Shown: positions 1 to 7,300 of the stretch, piece after piece
Position numbering within the stretch: the stretch's first letter is position 1
How the letters are laid out: every line of letters starts with the position of its first letter
Origin: G020350405 sp964513655
GTDB taxonomy: Bacteria > Planctomycetota > Phycisphaerae > Sedimentisphaerales > Anaerobacaceae
DNA: 40,753 nt
Reading direction: 5' to 3'
Assembly (NCBI GenBank): GCA_964513655.1
Contig: CAZENQ010000021.1
Span: 1-40,753, forward strand
Position numbers and translations under genes: made by a program
The notes under the pieces: model-generated
The model's input: the letters and a program-made list of their open reading frames with translations, nothing else
What the model was told of the DNA's origin: nothing
Database searches by the model: none

Positions 1-32
1 AATCTGAAATCTGAGATTTGTGATTTGAAATC
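1..32 (-). repeat. 32-bp dispersed AT-rich repeat, copy A
   Basis: The reverse complement of this stretch matches positions 5333-5364 at 29 of 32 bases by eye. The unit is built from near-palindromic words such as ATTTCAAAT and AAATCTCA. Both copies are intergenic. No function can be assigned; similar word-like repeats are common filler in large planctomycete-like genomes (general impression, not checked). Confidence 0.6.
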
Positions 33-72
33 CCGCTTGCGGCTCACCCCCGGCCCCCGGATCCAGACCCAT

Positions 73-100
73 CCTTACTCCTTACTTCTTACTCCTTACT
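73..100. repeat. Short tandem repeat, heptamer CCTTACT x4
   Basis: Four consecutive 7-bp units CCTTACT, CCTTACT, TCTTACT, CCTTACT are followed by a T-run. It lies between the 32-bp repeat and the larger dispersed element. It is a simple-sequence repeat with no evident coding or regulatory role. Confidence 0.75.
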
Positions 101-114
101 CCTTTTTTTGTTGT

Positions 115-330
115 AATTTTTCACACTTTGAAACACTTTCAAACACTTATTCCAGCGCAATTCCACCCCTTTTTCTGAGTTTTTCCAAACTTTTCACACT
201 TTGAAACACTTTGTCGAACGTTTCCAAATTCCCAATCCCGTTTTTTAACCGAAAAACAAGGGTGGTGGCGGCGTAAATCCACTAATCCCCTGTTAATCTG
301 GGTAACCCACACAACTTAGGAACCCTCAAA
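115..330 (-). repeat. Dispersed intergenic element, copy 1
   Basis: On the minus strand this copy contains the 19-mer GTGTTTCAAAGTGTGAAAA twice, within 23-bp units at 118-140 and 191-213 (one mismatch), exactly 73 bp apart. Between them is a block containing AAAAACTCAGAAAAAG. Upstream on that strand it shares CGTTCGAC, CACCCTTGTTTTT (252-264) and an AAGTTGTGTxGGTTxCCCAGATT block (about 288-317) with copy 3, but lacks about 70 bp found there. It begins about 10-25 bp after the purE stop and runs in the same direction as purE. Confidence 0.8.
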
Positions 331-340
331 TCCGCCCCAA

Positions 341-844
341 TCACCCCACGGCCGAATCCTTCGCCTTCACCTTTTCCGCCTGTTTTTTCTTAAACTCCGC
401 TAACTTCTCAGCTAACCTATCATCCGACAGTGCAAGGATTTGCGCCGCTAACACCGCCGCGTTCTTCGCCCCTGCCTTGCCTATCGCCACCGTCGCCACC
501 GGCACCCCTGGCGGCATCTGTACCGTACTCAAAAATGCATCTATCCCCTCCAAACCGCTGCTCGATACCAGCGGTACACCTATAACCGGCAGCGTCGTCT
601 GCGCCGCCAACGCTCCTGCCAAATGGGCCGCCATACCCGCCGCAGCAATTATTACCTTAATCCCTTGCCCGGCCGCCCCTTGCGCAAATTCTGCCGCCAC
701 CTCCGGCGTCCGATGAGCCGAGATTATCCGCACCGCTGGCTCTATACCAAAATCACGAAGCTGCTCAATACAGCTCTGCATGACCGGCATATCACTATCG
801 GAGCCCATCACCACCGCAACACCGTTTTTCTTCTCAGATACCAT
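341..844 (-). CDS. purE: N5-carboxyaminoimidazole ribonucleotide mutase
   Basis: Cytosolic enzyme of purine synthesis that converts N5-CAIR to CAIR. The 167-residue product has the usual class I PurE length. It carries the family signature near the N-terminus (VVMGSDSDMPVM, about residues 11-22) with the substrate-binding Ser-Asp-Ser-Asp, then the ISAHRTPE loop at about 42-49 and the AAGMAAHLAG region at about 68-77. The C-terminus is a short lysine-rich helix. The ATG at 844 is the only reasonable start, but its ribosome-binding site is weak. The gene stands alone; purK is not adjacent. It is divergent from the MEMO-family gene, with about 100 bp between them. A dispersed repeat follows directly downstream. 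Confidence 0.95.
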   Translation of the reverse strand: MVSEKKNGVAVVMGSDSDMPVMQSCIEQLRDFGIEPAVRIISAHRTPEVAAEFAQGAAGQGIKVIIAAAGMAAHLAGALAAQTTLPVIGVPLVSSSGLEGIDAFLSTVQMPPGVPVATVAIGKAGAKNAAVLAAQILALSDDRLAEKLAEFKKKQAEKVKAKDSAVG

Positions 845-943
845 TTGTTTTTCTCATCCAACGGTTTACAATATTTCTAAGTTCTTTAACAATAAGCTAA
901 TAGTAATGTCCAAACATCACGATTGCAAGCAATAGGTGGGAAA

Positions 944-1819
944 ATGCAAACAAGAAAACCTATTGTCGCAGGTCAGTTTTATCCCGGCCGACCCGATTCC
1001 TGCATCAATGGAATCAATGAATGCCTCCAGCAGGAAAAACCAACCCAGACGCTGCCGGAAACAATAGTCGCCGGCATCGTCCCGCACGCAGGCTGGGCCT
1101 TCAGCGGGGCCCTGGCGGCTCTGGTCTTCTCGGCCGTAAAGCAGCAGAACACGCACGTCGATACCTTCTGTCTGTTTGGAGCAGCCCACGGCTACTATGG
1201 CCAACCTCCGGCTGTCTATGACAAAGGTGGCTGGATGACGCCCTTAGGTGAAGTCGCCGTTGATGAGGATTTGGCAGAGGCAGTTCTGAAAAGCGGCACG
1301 GCCGTAAGTGACCTATATGCCCATGGTTCCGAGCACAGTATTGAGGTGCAGGTCCCGTTCATACAGCATCTGTTTGCCGACGCAAAGATACTGCCTGTTC
1401 TTGTACCGCCAACTGATGAGGCGGTGCCGCTGGGTGAAGCTGTGGGCGAGATTATTAATGCGGACAGCCAAAAAAAGGTTGTCTGCATCGGCTCGACCGA
1501 TTTGACGCATTACGGCCCGCGATACGGGTTTGCACCGATGGGGGCAGGAGCGGATGGGCTGAAATGGGCGCACGATGTTAACGATGGGCAGTTCATAGAC
1601 TTAGCCGTAAAGCTCGAGGCGGAAGGTCTGCTCACAAACGCCGCTGAGAACCAAAATGCGTGCGGTGCAGGGGCAGCGGCCGGGGCGATCGCTGCCGCGA
1701 GAAAATTGGGCAGAACAAAGGGTGTGGTGCTTGCACAGACCAACAGCAATGAGGTGATGGTGAAAAAAATGGGCACTTCAAGCTCGGACAGCGTCGGGTA
1801 CGCGGCTATAGTTTTTTAG
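944..1819 (+). CDS. MEMO1-family protein (AmmeMemoRadiSam system protein B)
   Basis: The 291-residue product resembles the MEMO/extradiol-dioxygenase-like fold. It has MEMO landmarks: an N-terminal RKPIVAGQFYPGRPD, a VPHAGWAFSG segment carrying a metal-ligand-type His, GAAHGYY, STDLTHYGPRYG, and a C-terminal NACGAGAAAG. In many prokaryotes this protein is encoded with an AMMECR1-domain protein and a radical SAM enzyme. Neither partner is in this window. The start is set at ATG 944 because an AGGTGGG ribosome-binding site lies four bases upstream; an in-frame TTG at 923 has none. The biochemical function of the bacterial family is not firmly established, so only the family is assigned. Confidence 0.88.
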   Translation: MQTRKPIVAGQFYPGRPDSCINGINECLQQEKPTQTLPETIVAGIVPHAGWAFSGALAALVFSAVKQQNTHVDTFCLFGAAHGYYGQPPAVYDKGGWMTPLGEVAVDEDLAEAVLKSGTAVSDLYAHGSEHSIEVQVPFIQHLFADAKILPVLVPPTDEAVPLGEAVGEIINADSQKKVVCIGSTDLTHYGPRYGFAPMGAGADGLKWAHDVNDGQFIDLAVKLEAEGLLTNAAENQNACGAGAAAGAIAAARKLGRTKGVVLAQTNSNEVMVKKMGTSSSDSVGYAAIVF

Positions 1820-1834
1820 GGTTTTTTTGTGTTG

Positions 1835-2045
1835 GTGGGGGTTGATTTTTGGGTTAAAAACGGGGTTTGAAAGTTTGACAGGTGCTGGGTCACCTTTGAT
1901 ATTGGGCTAAAAATGGGCGTTGGTGGTGTTGGAAAGTGTTTCAAAGTGTGAAAAGTTTGGAAAAACTCAGAAAAAGTGGTGGAATTGCGCTCGAATAAGT
2001 GTTTGAAAGTGTTTCAAAGTGTGAAAATTTAGGAAAATTTTAGCG
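1835..2045 (+). repeat. Dispersed intergenic element, copy 2
   Basis: It carries the same 23-bp unit at 1932-1954 and 2005-2027, identical in both and 73 bp apart. The spacer matches copy 3 closely (AAAAACTCAGAAAAAG, then TTGCGCTCGAATAAG). Upstream, TTTTTGGGTTAAAAACGGG resembles the equivalent part of copy 1. It starts about 15 bp after the MEMO-family stop and is oriented with that gene. The right end has words recurring every 10 bases (AGTGTTTGAA, AGTGTTTCAA, AGTGTGAAAA), which may give intrinsic curvature. Confidence 0.8.
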
Positions 2046-2100
2046 TTAAAATGGGGGGTTTGGAGGGGCAAAGGAGTGGCGGAGTTGGAGGCGCCGGGCA

Positions 2101-2175
2101 ATATACACTATTTAAACTAGTGTATATCTTGGAGGAAAGCGTCGCAAATTGACAAATTTGTTGTCGTTTTGCGAC
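2101..2175. other. Two adjacent hairpins in a gene-free region
   Basis: The first is ATATACACTA (2101-2110), loop TTTAAAC, TAGTGTATAT (2118-2127): a perfect 10-bp stem. The second is nested: an outer stem GTCGCAAA (2141-2148)/TTTGCGAC (2168-2175) and an inner stem GACAA (2151-2155)/TTGTC (2161-2165) around loop ATTTG. Neither is followed by a T-run, so they are not classic terminators. The role is unknown; they could be protein-binding palindromes or RNA structure. Confidence 0.7.
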
Positions 2176-2603
2176 AGATTTTGAGCGGCGCTCTTGGGCA
2201 TCTGGCGGGTTGCGGGCCGCGGATAGCGGATAGACTGGGTCGGGAGTTAACCACGAATGAACACGAATTTTCACGAAGAGGTTTTGGCTTCATGGGCCTG
2301 GCTGTGGCCAGCCTTTTTTATCCAAACTCGCAGCCGTACTCCAAGCCAGCTTGTGTGTTCGGCCTGCGGAGTTTGTCTAAGTTGCCGACAAGTCGGCGTT
2401 GTGAAGCCAAAGAAACGCCTTTTCCTGTTAGAGGATTTACACGAATTAGTTTTGAGAGGCCGGGCGCGGACGCAAGCCTTGCATCTGCAGCCCTTCGGCA
2501 GGCTCAGGACAGGCAAGATTACGCGCTCAAAAGGGCTTTAAGACAAGGAAAAAAGGGGGAAATGGGCTGATTGTGGGTGCGGGGGTATGAATGGGGGTTT
2601 TTT
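2176..2603. other. Gene-free stretch with repeat-like fragments
   Basis: No convincing coding sequence is seen; open frames here lack family resemblance and good ribosome-binding sites. The stretch holds a CACGAA-rich segment at 2251-2279 (CACGAATGAACACGAATTTT and continuation) and a segment at about 2491-2516 containing CTTCGGCAGGCTCAGGACAG. Both look like dispersed intergenic repeats familiar from environmental bacterial genomes (recollection, not searched). Confidence 0.45.
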
Positions 2604-2604
2604 C

Positions 2605-2632
2605 TTGACATCTTCGGTCAAGAGGATATACT
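2605..2632 (+). promoter_or_regulatory. Strong sigma70-type promoter with overlapping inverted repeat
   Basis: A TTGACA -35 box at 2605-2610 and a TATACT -10 box at 2627-2632 are separated by 16 bp. The -35 is embedded in a perfect 6-bp inverted repeat, CTTGAC (2604-2609)/GTCAAG (2617-2622), which could be an operator. It lies about 117 bp upstream of the beta-helix gene start at 2750. Confidence 0.6.
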
Positions 2633-2749
2633 GGTGTAGGTTCAGGAGGAATTGATAAAAGGCGTTTCTTTGAATCGCAGCCATTCCCCCACGGAAAAGC
2701 GGTATTTAGATTGCGCCGGGCGGCGGCCGGGCGAGAAACGGAGGTAGAT

Positions 2750-5334
2750 ATGGATGCGCAAAGAGGGCTAAAAACGGCCGGGGTAATGGTGGTTTTTGGG
2801 GTGGTTGTGGTGTGTTTGGCCGTGGTGGGCACGGCTGTGGGAGAAACCATCTACGTTGATGGCAGCGCCAGCGGGAGCAATAACGGCTCATCGTGGACGA
2901 ATGCGTACAATTACCTGCGGGATGCGCTGGCAGATGCCAATTCACTTAGTGTGCCGGTCGAGATATGGGTGGCTGCGGGGACTTATACGCCGGATGTGAA
3001 CAGTGCCGTTCCGGGCGGCAGCGGCGACCGAAATGCCACGTTTCAGCTAATTAATGGCGTCGCCATTTACGGCGGATTTCCGGTGGGTGGAGGCATATGG
3101 GAAGACAGAGATCCAAATTTTTACGAGACCGTCCTTAGCGGGGACCTGGCCGGCGATGACGACCTTGTTATCGAGCCCGGTACGGGTGGGGGTATCCCCG
3201 GCGAAAACTGCGCCGAAGCCGGTCCCATCAACAGGGGTGAAACTTATTTCAATACCATGGGCTCGACGACCGACGGACCCAGTGACTGCGGAACGTACAA
3301 TGACATCTGGTATGTTTACACAGCAGAATACACTGGACACTATAGAGTAAGGTCGATGGGCATAAGCGAGCCTTACTCTCCCGGTCTTTCAGTGTACGAA
3401 GGCGCCACATGCCCCCCGACGGTCCTGCTGGCCTGCGGAACGACCCGCGTCTCATTCACTGTCACTGAAGGTACCGATTATCTAATTCGGGTCGGTGGGC
3501 AGTTTTCTTATTCGGAGGGGGCTGGAACAATTACCATAACCAGAGACATGTTGGGCGATAACAGCTACCACGTAGTGACAGGTTCTGGAACGGACGCCAA
3601 CGCTATCCTTGACGGCTTGACGATTACTAGCGGCATCTCGGCAGGCGATGGCGGCGGGATGTACAACGATGACGGCAGCCCAACGGTGGCCAACTGCACG
3701 TTCAACGGAAACTCGGCAGACAGGAACGGTGGCGGGATGTATAACGACAACAGTAACCCAACGATTACCAACTGCACGTTCAGCGGAAACTCGGCTGTTA
3801 GAAACGATGGGGGCGGAATATTCGGCGGCGGGACGATTACGAACTGCACCTTTAGTGAAAACTCCGCTCGTTCCTGGGGAGGCGGGATAAGAGGCGGCGG
3901 GACGGTTACGAACTGCACGTTCATCGGCAACTCGGCGTACTCTGGCGGCGGCGGTTTCTGCAACTGGTACACCAGCCCGACAGTGATTAACTGTACGTTC
4001 ATCGGCAACTCGGCGTACTCTGGCGGCGGGATGCAAAACTACCTTAGCAGCCCGACGGCCAGCCCGACGGTCACAAACTGCACGTTCATCGGCAACTCGG
4101 CAAACAAGGACGGCGGCGGGATGCAAAACAACCGTAGCAGCCCGACGGTCACGAACTGCACGTTCATCGGCAACTCGGCAAACGATGGCAGCGAGGGACG
4201 CACAACGATGGCGGCGGGACGTACAATGATGACTGCAGGCCAAGGCTGACCAATTGCACGTTCAGCGGCAACTCGGCAGGCAAGGACTATGGCGGCGGGA
4301 TCTTCGGCTACAACTCCAGCAAGGCGACGTTGACCAACTGCATATTCTGGGGCAATGAGGCCGGCGGCTGGCTGGTCGAAGAAAAACAGATATACGACGA
4401 TTCTTGGAGCAGTACGGGGATATACTACACTTGCGTGGAGGGCTGGACCGGTGCACTTGGCGGCGCGGGCAACATTGGTGGCGACCCACTGTTTGTGGAT
4501 GCCGACGGGCCGGATGATAATGTCGGGACGGAAGACGATAATTTGCGGCTGTCGGCGGGTTCTGCCTGTATCGATGCCGGCATTAACGCGTTCGTGCCGC
4601 CTGATACCCCTGACCTTGACGGCGACGGCAACACGGCCGAGCCCATACCGTTGGACCTGGACTATGGCCAACGCTTCGTGGATGACCCGTGCACCGTTGA
4701 TACCGGGCTGCCGGACCCGCCTGATTACCTCGAAGTGGTTGATATGGGCGCGTATGAGTATGGTTCGACCGGCATCGTCGAGGTCGAAGTTGATATGGAT
4801 GAATTTTGGATGTATCAGAGTATGCCGGGGAAGACGGGTTCTACCTTGACGGCGGGTGTTTCGGTTACAGATGACCCTATGAGTAATACCACCTACAGTT
4901 ATGAGTGGGAGATTGTACTGCCGGGGGATGTCAGCTTAGCGCCGGTGACGGTGGACGGAGGCGGAGCAAGTGACGGATACTGGACGTTCGCAGCGCGGGG
5001 CTGTGATGAGCCGGGAGGCTTATCTGACTCGGGGCAAACGTTTACGGTCAGGGTAACGGTTACAGGGGATGATTACGGCAATACGGGCGTAGCTCAGGCG
5101 GAGTTCGGGATATCTCTTTTAGGCGATGTCAATAATGACGGCATAATAAATGTGGCGGACCGTTCGATAGCGAACGCTTTCTGGCGGCTGGGCTCGGTCG
5201 GGTCTTATACCTTGCGAGATTGCGATGTGAACAGCGACGGCATAATAAATGTGGCGGACAGGTCGATTGCGAACGCGGTATGGCGAGGCTTATTCGGGCA
5301 GAACTCGGTAAGCAGTCCGTGCCCATTACGCTGA
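2750..5334 (+). pseudogene. Secreted beta-helix protein with dockerin, broken by one frameshift
   Basis: The ATG at 2750 is preceded by GGAGG and opens a signal peptide (hydrophobic core VMVVFGVVVVCLAVVG). The order is: a lead-in typical of planctomycete beta-helix proteins (YVDGSASGSNNGSSW); an inserted globular segment (about residues 150-265, ending GTITITRD) resembling a pre-peptidase C-terminal domain; nine Pmp-like NCTF/NCIF repeats; a Cys-poor C-terminal domain; and a dockerin type I pair (DVNNDGIINVADRSIANAFW and its duplicate). The first frame stops at 4249 inside the repeats. The second frame (codons from position 4201) continues the NCTFSGNSA pattern to 5334. The break lies between unit 4181-4203 (23 nt) and its near copy 4204-4224 (21 nt), consistent with a 2-nt insertion. 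It is either a true mutation or an assembly error in repeats. Predicted extracellular. Confidence 0.8.
3640..4345 (+). repeat. In-gene tandem repeats encoding Pmp-like NCTF.GNSA units
   Basis: Units of roughly 60-75 nt encode GGGM..N.SSPTVTNCTF.GNSA. The later units are nearly identical at DNA level (for example the ACTGCACGTTCATCGGCAAC core recurs). This suggests recent duplication and makes the stretch prone to slippage, recombination and mis-assembly. The frameshift of the host gene lies inside it. Confidence 0.8.
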
Positions 5335-5731
5335 TTTCAAATTACACATCTCAAATTTCAGATTGGGGAAGTTGCGGGTTGCGAGTTACGTGTTGCGGGT
5401 TAGGGATTGGAAGGAAAATCAAAGATTAAAACGCAAAGAGCAAAATTACAGGGCAAAATGCAAAAATGGATTCCCGCTTTCCGTTCCGGGCTCTCCGCTT
5501 CGCTACGTGTCGCGGGAATGACAGGACGATGGGTGGGGTCAGTAGAACCGGCGCTGTGAGCGGAAAATGAGGATTTGCGGAGGAATTTGCGATTTTTTTG
5601 AAAAAAGGTGTAACAAAGGGGCCGGTATGTGGACTTGTAGGGTGGAGCATAAAAATAGATAAAAATGCGGTGTGCGGGTTGTCCGGTGCCGCCACGAGGT
5701 ACTTATCATGCATTTTGGCAGGAGCAGGAAA
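5335..5731. other. Gene-free stretch with repeat fragments
   Basis: It begins with copy B of the 32-bp repeat (5333-5364, opposite orientation to copy A). A low-complexity TTGCGGGTTGCGAG / TGTTGCGGGTTAGGG segment follows at about 5370-5410, then a fragment of the type GGATTCCCGC...GCGGGAATGACAG (about 5468-5523) that resembles a degraded inverted repeat. No gene is supported. No good -35/-10 pair was found for the next gene. Confidence 0.5.
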
Positions 5732-7105
5732 ATGGCGCAGCGAATCGGGGTCATTTTGGCGGCGATGGCGGCGGTATGTATTTGCGGGATGGCACATGCC
5801 GGGCCAGTTGACGTCAACAACTTTAGTTTTGAGTTTGACGGCGAGGGCGAGCAGATTGAGGGCCACAGAATAGCGGGATGGGGAGTGGGATTAATGGGCT
5901 GGACCAACGAAGGGGACTGGATAGGCGCGGACGTGGCGTGCTGCAACGCCGTCAGTACACCGCTGCACTGTCAGGCCTGGCCCGCTACCGACGGCATTGC
6001 ATATTGTTATATTCAGAACAGGGGGATAAATATCTATCAGGTTCTTGAGCACAGTATCGGTCCGCACCTGCGATACGCGCTTGTGTTCGACGGGATGGGC
6101 TGGGATTATGATGTTAATGCGTCGATGTTTTACGTTGTAGATGAGGGCGAAGTCAGTCATGTCGAACTGATTAGCGAGACGTACCTTCTGCGGCCGAGCC
6201 CTGAAATAAAGGAGGGGCCCTGTGCAAACCCACTGGGCAGCGAGCCGAACTGGAACTGGACCCGCGACCTTATGGTTGCATTTACCACAGGAGGCGATGG
6301 AGACTATATCGGAAAGCGGCTGGGTATCAGGTTCGGGTCTTTGGATACTGATAACAGGTATATCTTCATCGACAATGTTCGGATGGATTGTGTCTGGAGT
6401 ACGTACGCGTGGGACCCCCGGCCGGGTGATGGTGAAGCAGGTTTGCGGGGCAACGTGACGCTGAACTGGAAGGGGGGTACGCATACCCAAGGTACAGCGG
6501 GGCACCAGGTGTACTTCGGTACAAGTTTTGCGGAGGTTGAGGATGCGAATACATCTACGGCGGGCGTATATCGGGGTGCGCGTGACGTTAACAACTATCC
6601 TGTTGCGGAGCAACTTGATTTTGGCAGGACTTACTACTGGCGGGTTGATGAGGTAAATGACGCCTATACTTCGAGCTGGCAGCCGGGAGATATGCCTCCG
6701 GCGGGCCCATGGAGAGGGGATGTTTGGAGCTTTACCGTCAGGTACGCGGGGGATTTTGTGTATCCGGACGGTGTGAACTTTATAGATTATTCTTTTTTCG
6801 CGGAGCACTGGGGAGAGACTGATTACGGGGACGTTAACGGGGTGGAGCTCAGCGGTGACGGGAGGGTGAACTGGGAAGATTTTGGTTTGTTTGCCGGGTG
6901 GTGGATGGAGAGGGGTTGCGGGGGGTGCGGGGGAGCGGACTTTACAGGTGAAGGGGACGTTGACTATCTGGACCTTGGTTTGTTGGCCGGGTACTGGTTG
7001 GAGAGCGAGTACGGCGATTGCGGCGGGGCTGAGCTTACGGGCGATGGTGCGGTTGGGGTGGATGATTTGGGGCGGTTCAGCGAGAGCTGGTTAGCGGGGA
7101 TTTGA
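5732..7105 (+). CDS. Secreted protein with C-terminal dockerin-like EF-hand repeats
   Basis: The ATG at 5732 is chosen because AGGAG lies seven bases upstream and it gives a clean signal peptide (RIGVILAAMAAVCICGMAHA, cleavage before GPVDV). In-frame starts at 5672 and 5708 would add a basic leader. The first about 210 residues form an all-beta, lectin-like domain (VNNFSFEFDGEG..., ending IDNVRMDCVW). A fibronectin-like segment common in secreted planctomycete proteins follows (WKGGTHTQGTAGHQVYFGTS...YYWRVDEVND). The C-terminus has about four short repeats with D-x-N/D-x-D-G-type loops (DVNGVELSGDGRVNWEDF, DFTGEGDVDYLDLG, ELTGDGAVGVDDLG) that resemble dockerin or Ca-binding EF-hands. It probably acts outside the cell; the ligand is unknown. 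Confidence 0.75.
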   Translation: MAQRIGVILAAMAAVCICGMAHAGPVDVNNFSFEFDGEGEQIEGHRIAGWGVGLMGWTNEGDWIGADVACCNAVSTPLHCQAWPATDGIAYCYIQNRGINIYQVLEHSIGPHLRYALVFDGMGWDYDVNASMFYVVDEGEVSHVELISETYLLRPSPEIKEGPCANPLGSEPNWNWTRDLMVAFTTGGDGDYIGKRLGIRFGSLDTDNRYIFIDNVRMDCVWSTYAWDPRPGDGEAGLRGNVTLNWKGGTHTQGTAGHQVYFGTSFAEVEDANTSTAGVYRGARDVNNYPVAEQLDFGRTYYWRVDEVNDAYTSSWQPGDMPPAGPWRGDVWSFTVRYAGDFVYPDGVNFIDYSFFAEHWGETDYGDVNGVELSGDGRVNWEDFGLFAGWWMERGCGGCGGADFTGEGDVDYLDLGLLAGYWLESEYGDCGGAELTGDGAVGVDDLGRFSESWLAGI

Positions 7106-7136
7106 GAGTGTTTGGGAGGTTAGTATGGGGGAATAC

Positions 7137-7208
7137 AGCCAACGGTCGGATTCGAACCGACAACCACTGGTTTACAAAACCAGAGCTCTACCGTTGAGCT
7201 ACGTTGGC
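7137..7208 (-). tRNA. tRNA-Thr (anticodon UGU)
   Basis: Read on the minus strand, a full cloverleaf is visible: acceptor GCCAACG/CGTTGGC, D arm GCTC-AACGGTA-GAGC, anticodon stem CTGGT/ACCAG around loop TTTGTAA (anticodon TGT), 5-nt variable loop, and T arm GTCGG-TTCGAAT-CCGAC. The discriminator base is U and CCA is not encoded. All stems pair fully. It lies between a secreted-protein gene and the GH20 gene and has its own promoter upstream. Confidence 0.96.
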
Positions 7209-7218
7209 GTTTATACAA

Positions 7219-7247
7219 ATGATAGTAAAAATCCGGTCTGCGGTCAA
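7219..7247 (-). promoter_or_regulatory. Promoter for tRNA-Thr
   Basis: On the minus strand TTGACC (7247-7242) and TATCAT (7224-7219) are separated by exactly 17 bp. The -10 box ends 10 bp before the first base of the mature tRNA. Spacing and position fit a housekeeping promoter. Confidence 0.65.
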
Positions 7248-7277
7248 TTATCTGAATCAAAGGTTGTTGGACAGATA

Positions 7278-7290
7278 GGCCGGCACGGCC
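7278..7290 (-). other. GC-rich hairpin after the GH20 gene
   Basis: GGCCG (7278-7282), loop GCA, CGGCC (7286-7290). It lies 10-20 bp past the GH20 stop on the minus strand. No T-run follows, so an intrinsic terminator is only a weak possibility. Confidence 0.3.
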
Positions 7291-7300
7291 GGACCCAGAG

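Noticed and set aside
1932..2027. CRISPR-like array
   Set aside because: Only two units per locus, with a constant 50-bp spacer sequence shared between copies; no cas genes.
2169..2570. Possible 133-codon gene on the plus strand
   Set aside because: It covers repeat-like fragments (CACGAA run, CTTCGGCAGGCTCAGGAC), has no ribosome-binding site and reads as low-complexity sequence.
4181..4224. Programmed -1 ribosomal frameshift joining the two halves of the beta-helix gene
   Set aside because: No X-XXY-YYZ slippery heptamer or downstream pseudoknot is seen; a 2-nt indel between tandem units explains the change better.
3482..4243. Long open frame on the minus strand (253 codons) opposite the beta-helix gene
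   Set aside because: It mirrors the repeat units of the plus-strand gene, is rich in Arg/Ala/Val low-complexity sequence, and has no family resemblance or ribosome-binding site.
5891..6808. Open frame of 305 codons on the minus strand opposite the second secreted protein
   Set aside because: The plus strand encodes a clear signal peptide, domain order and EF-hand-like repeats; the minus frame resembles nothing.
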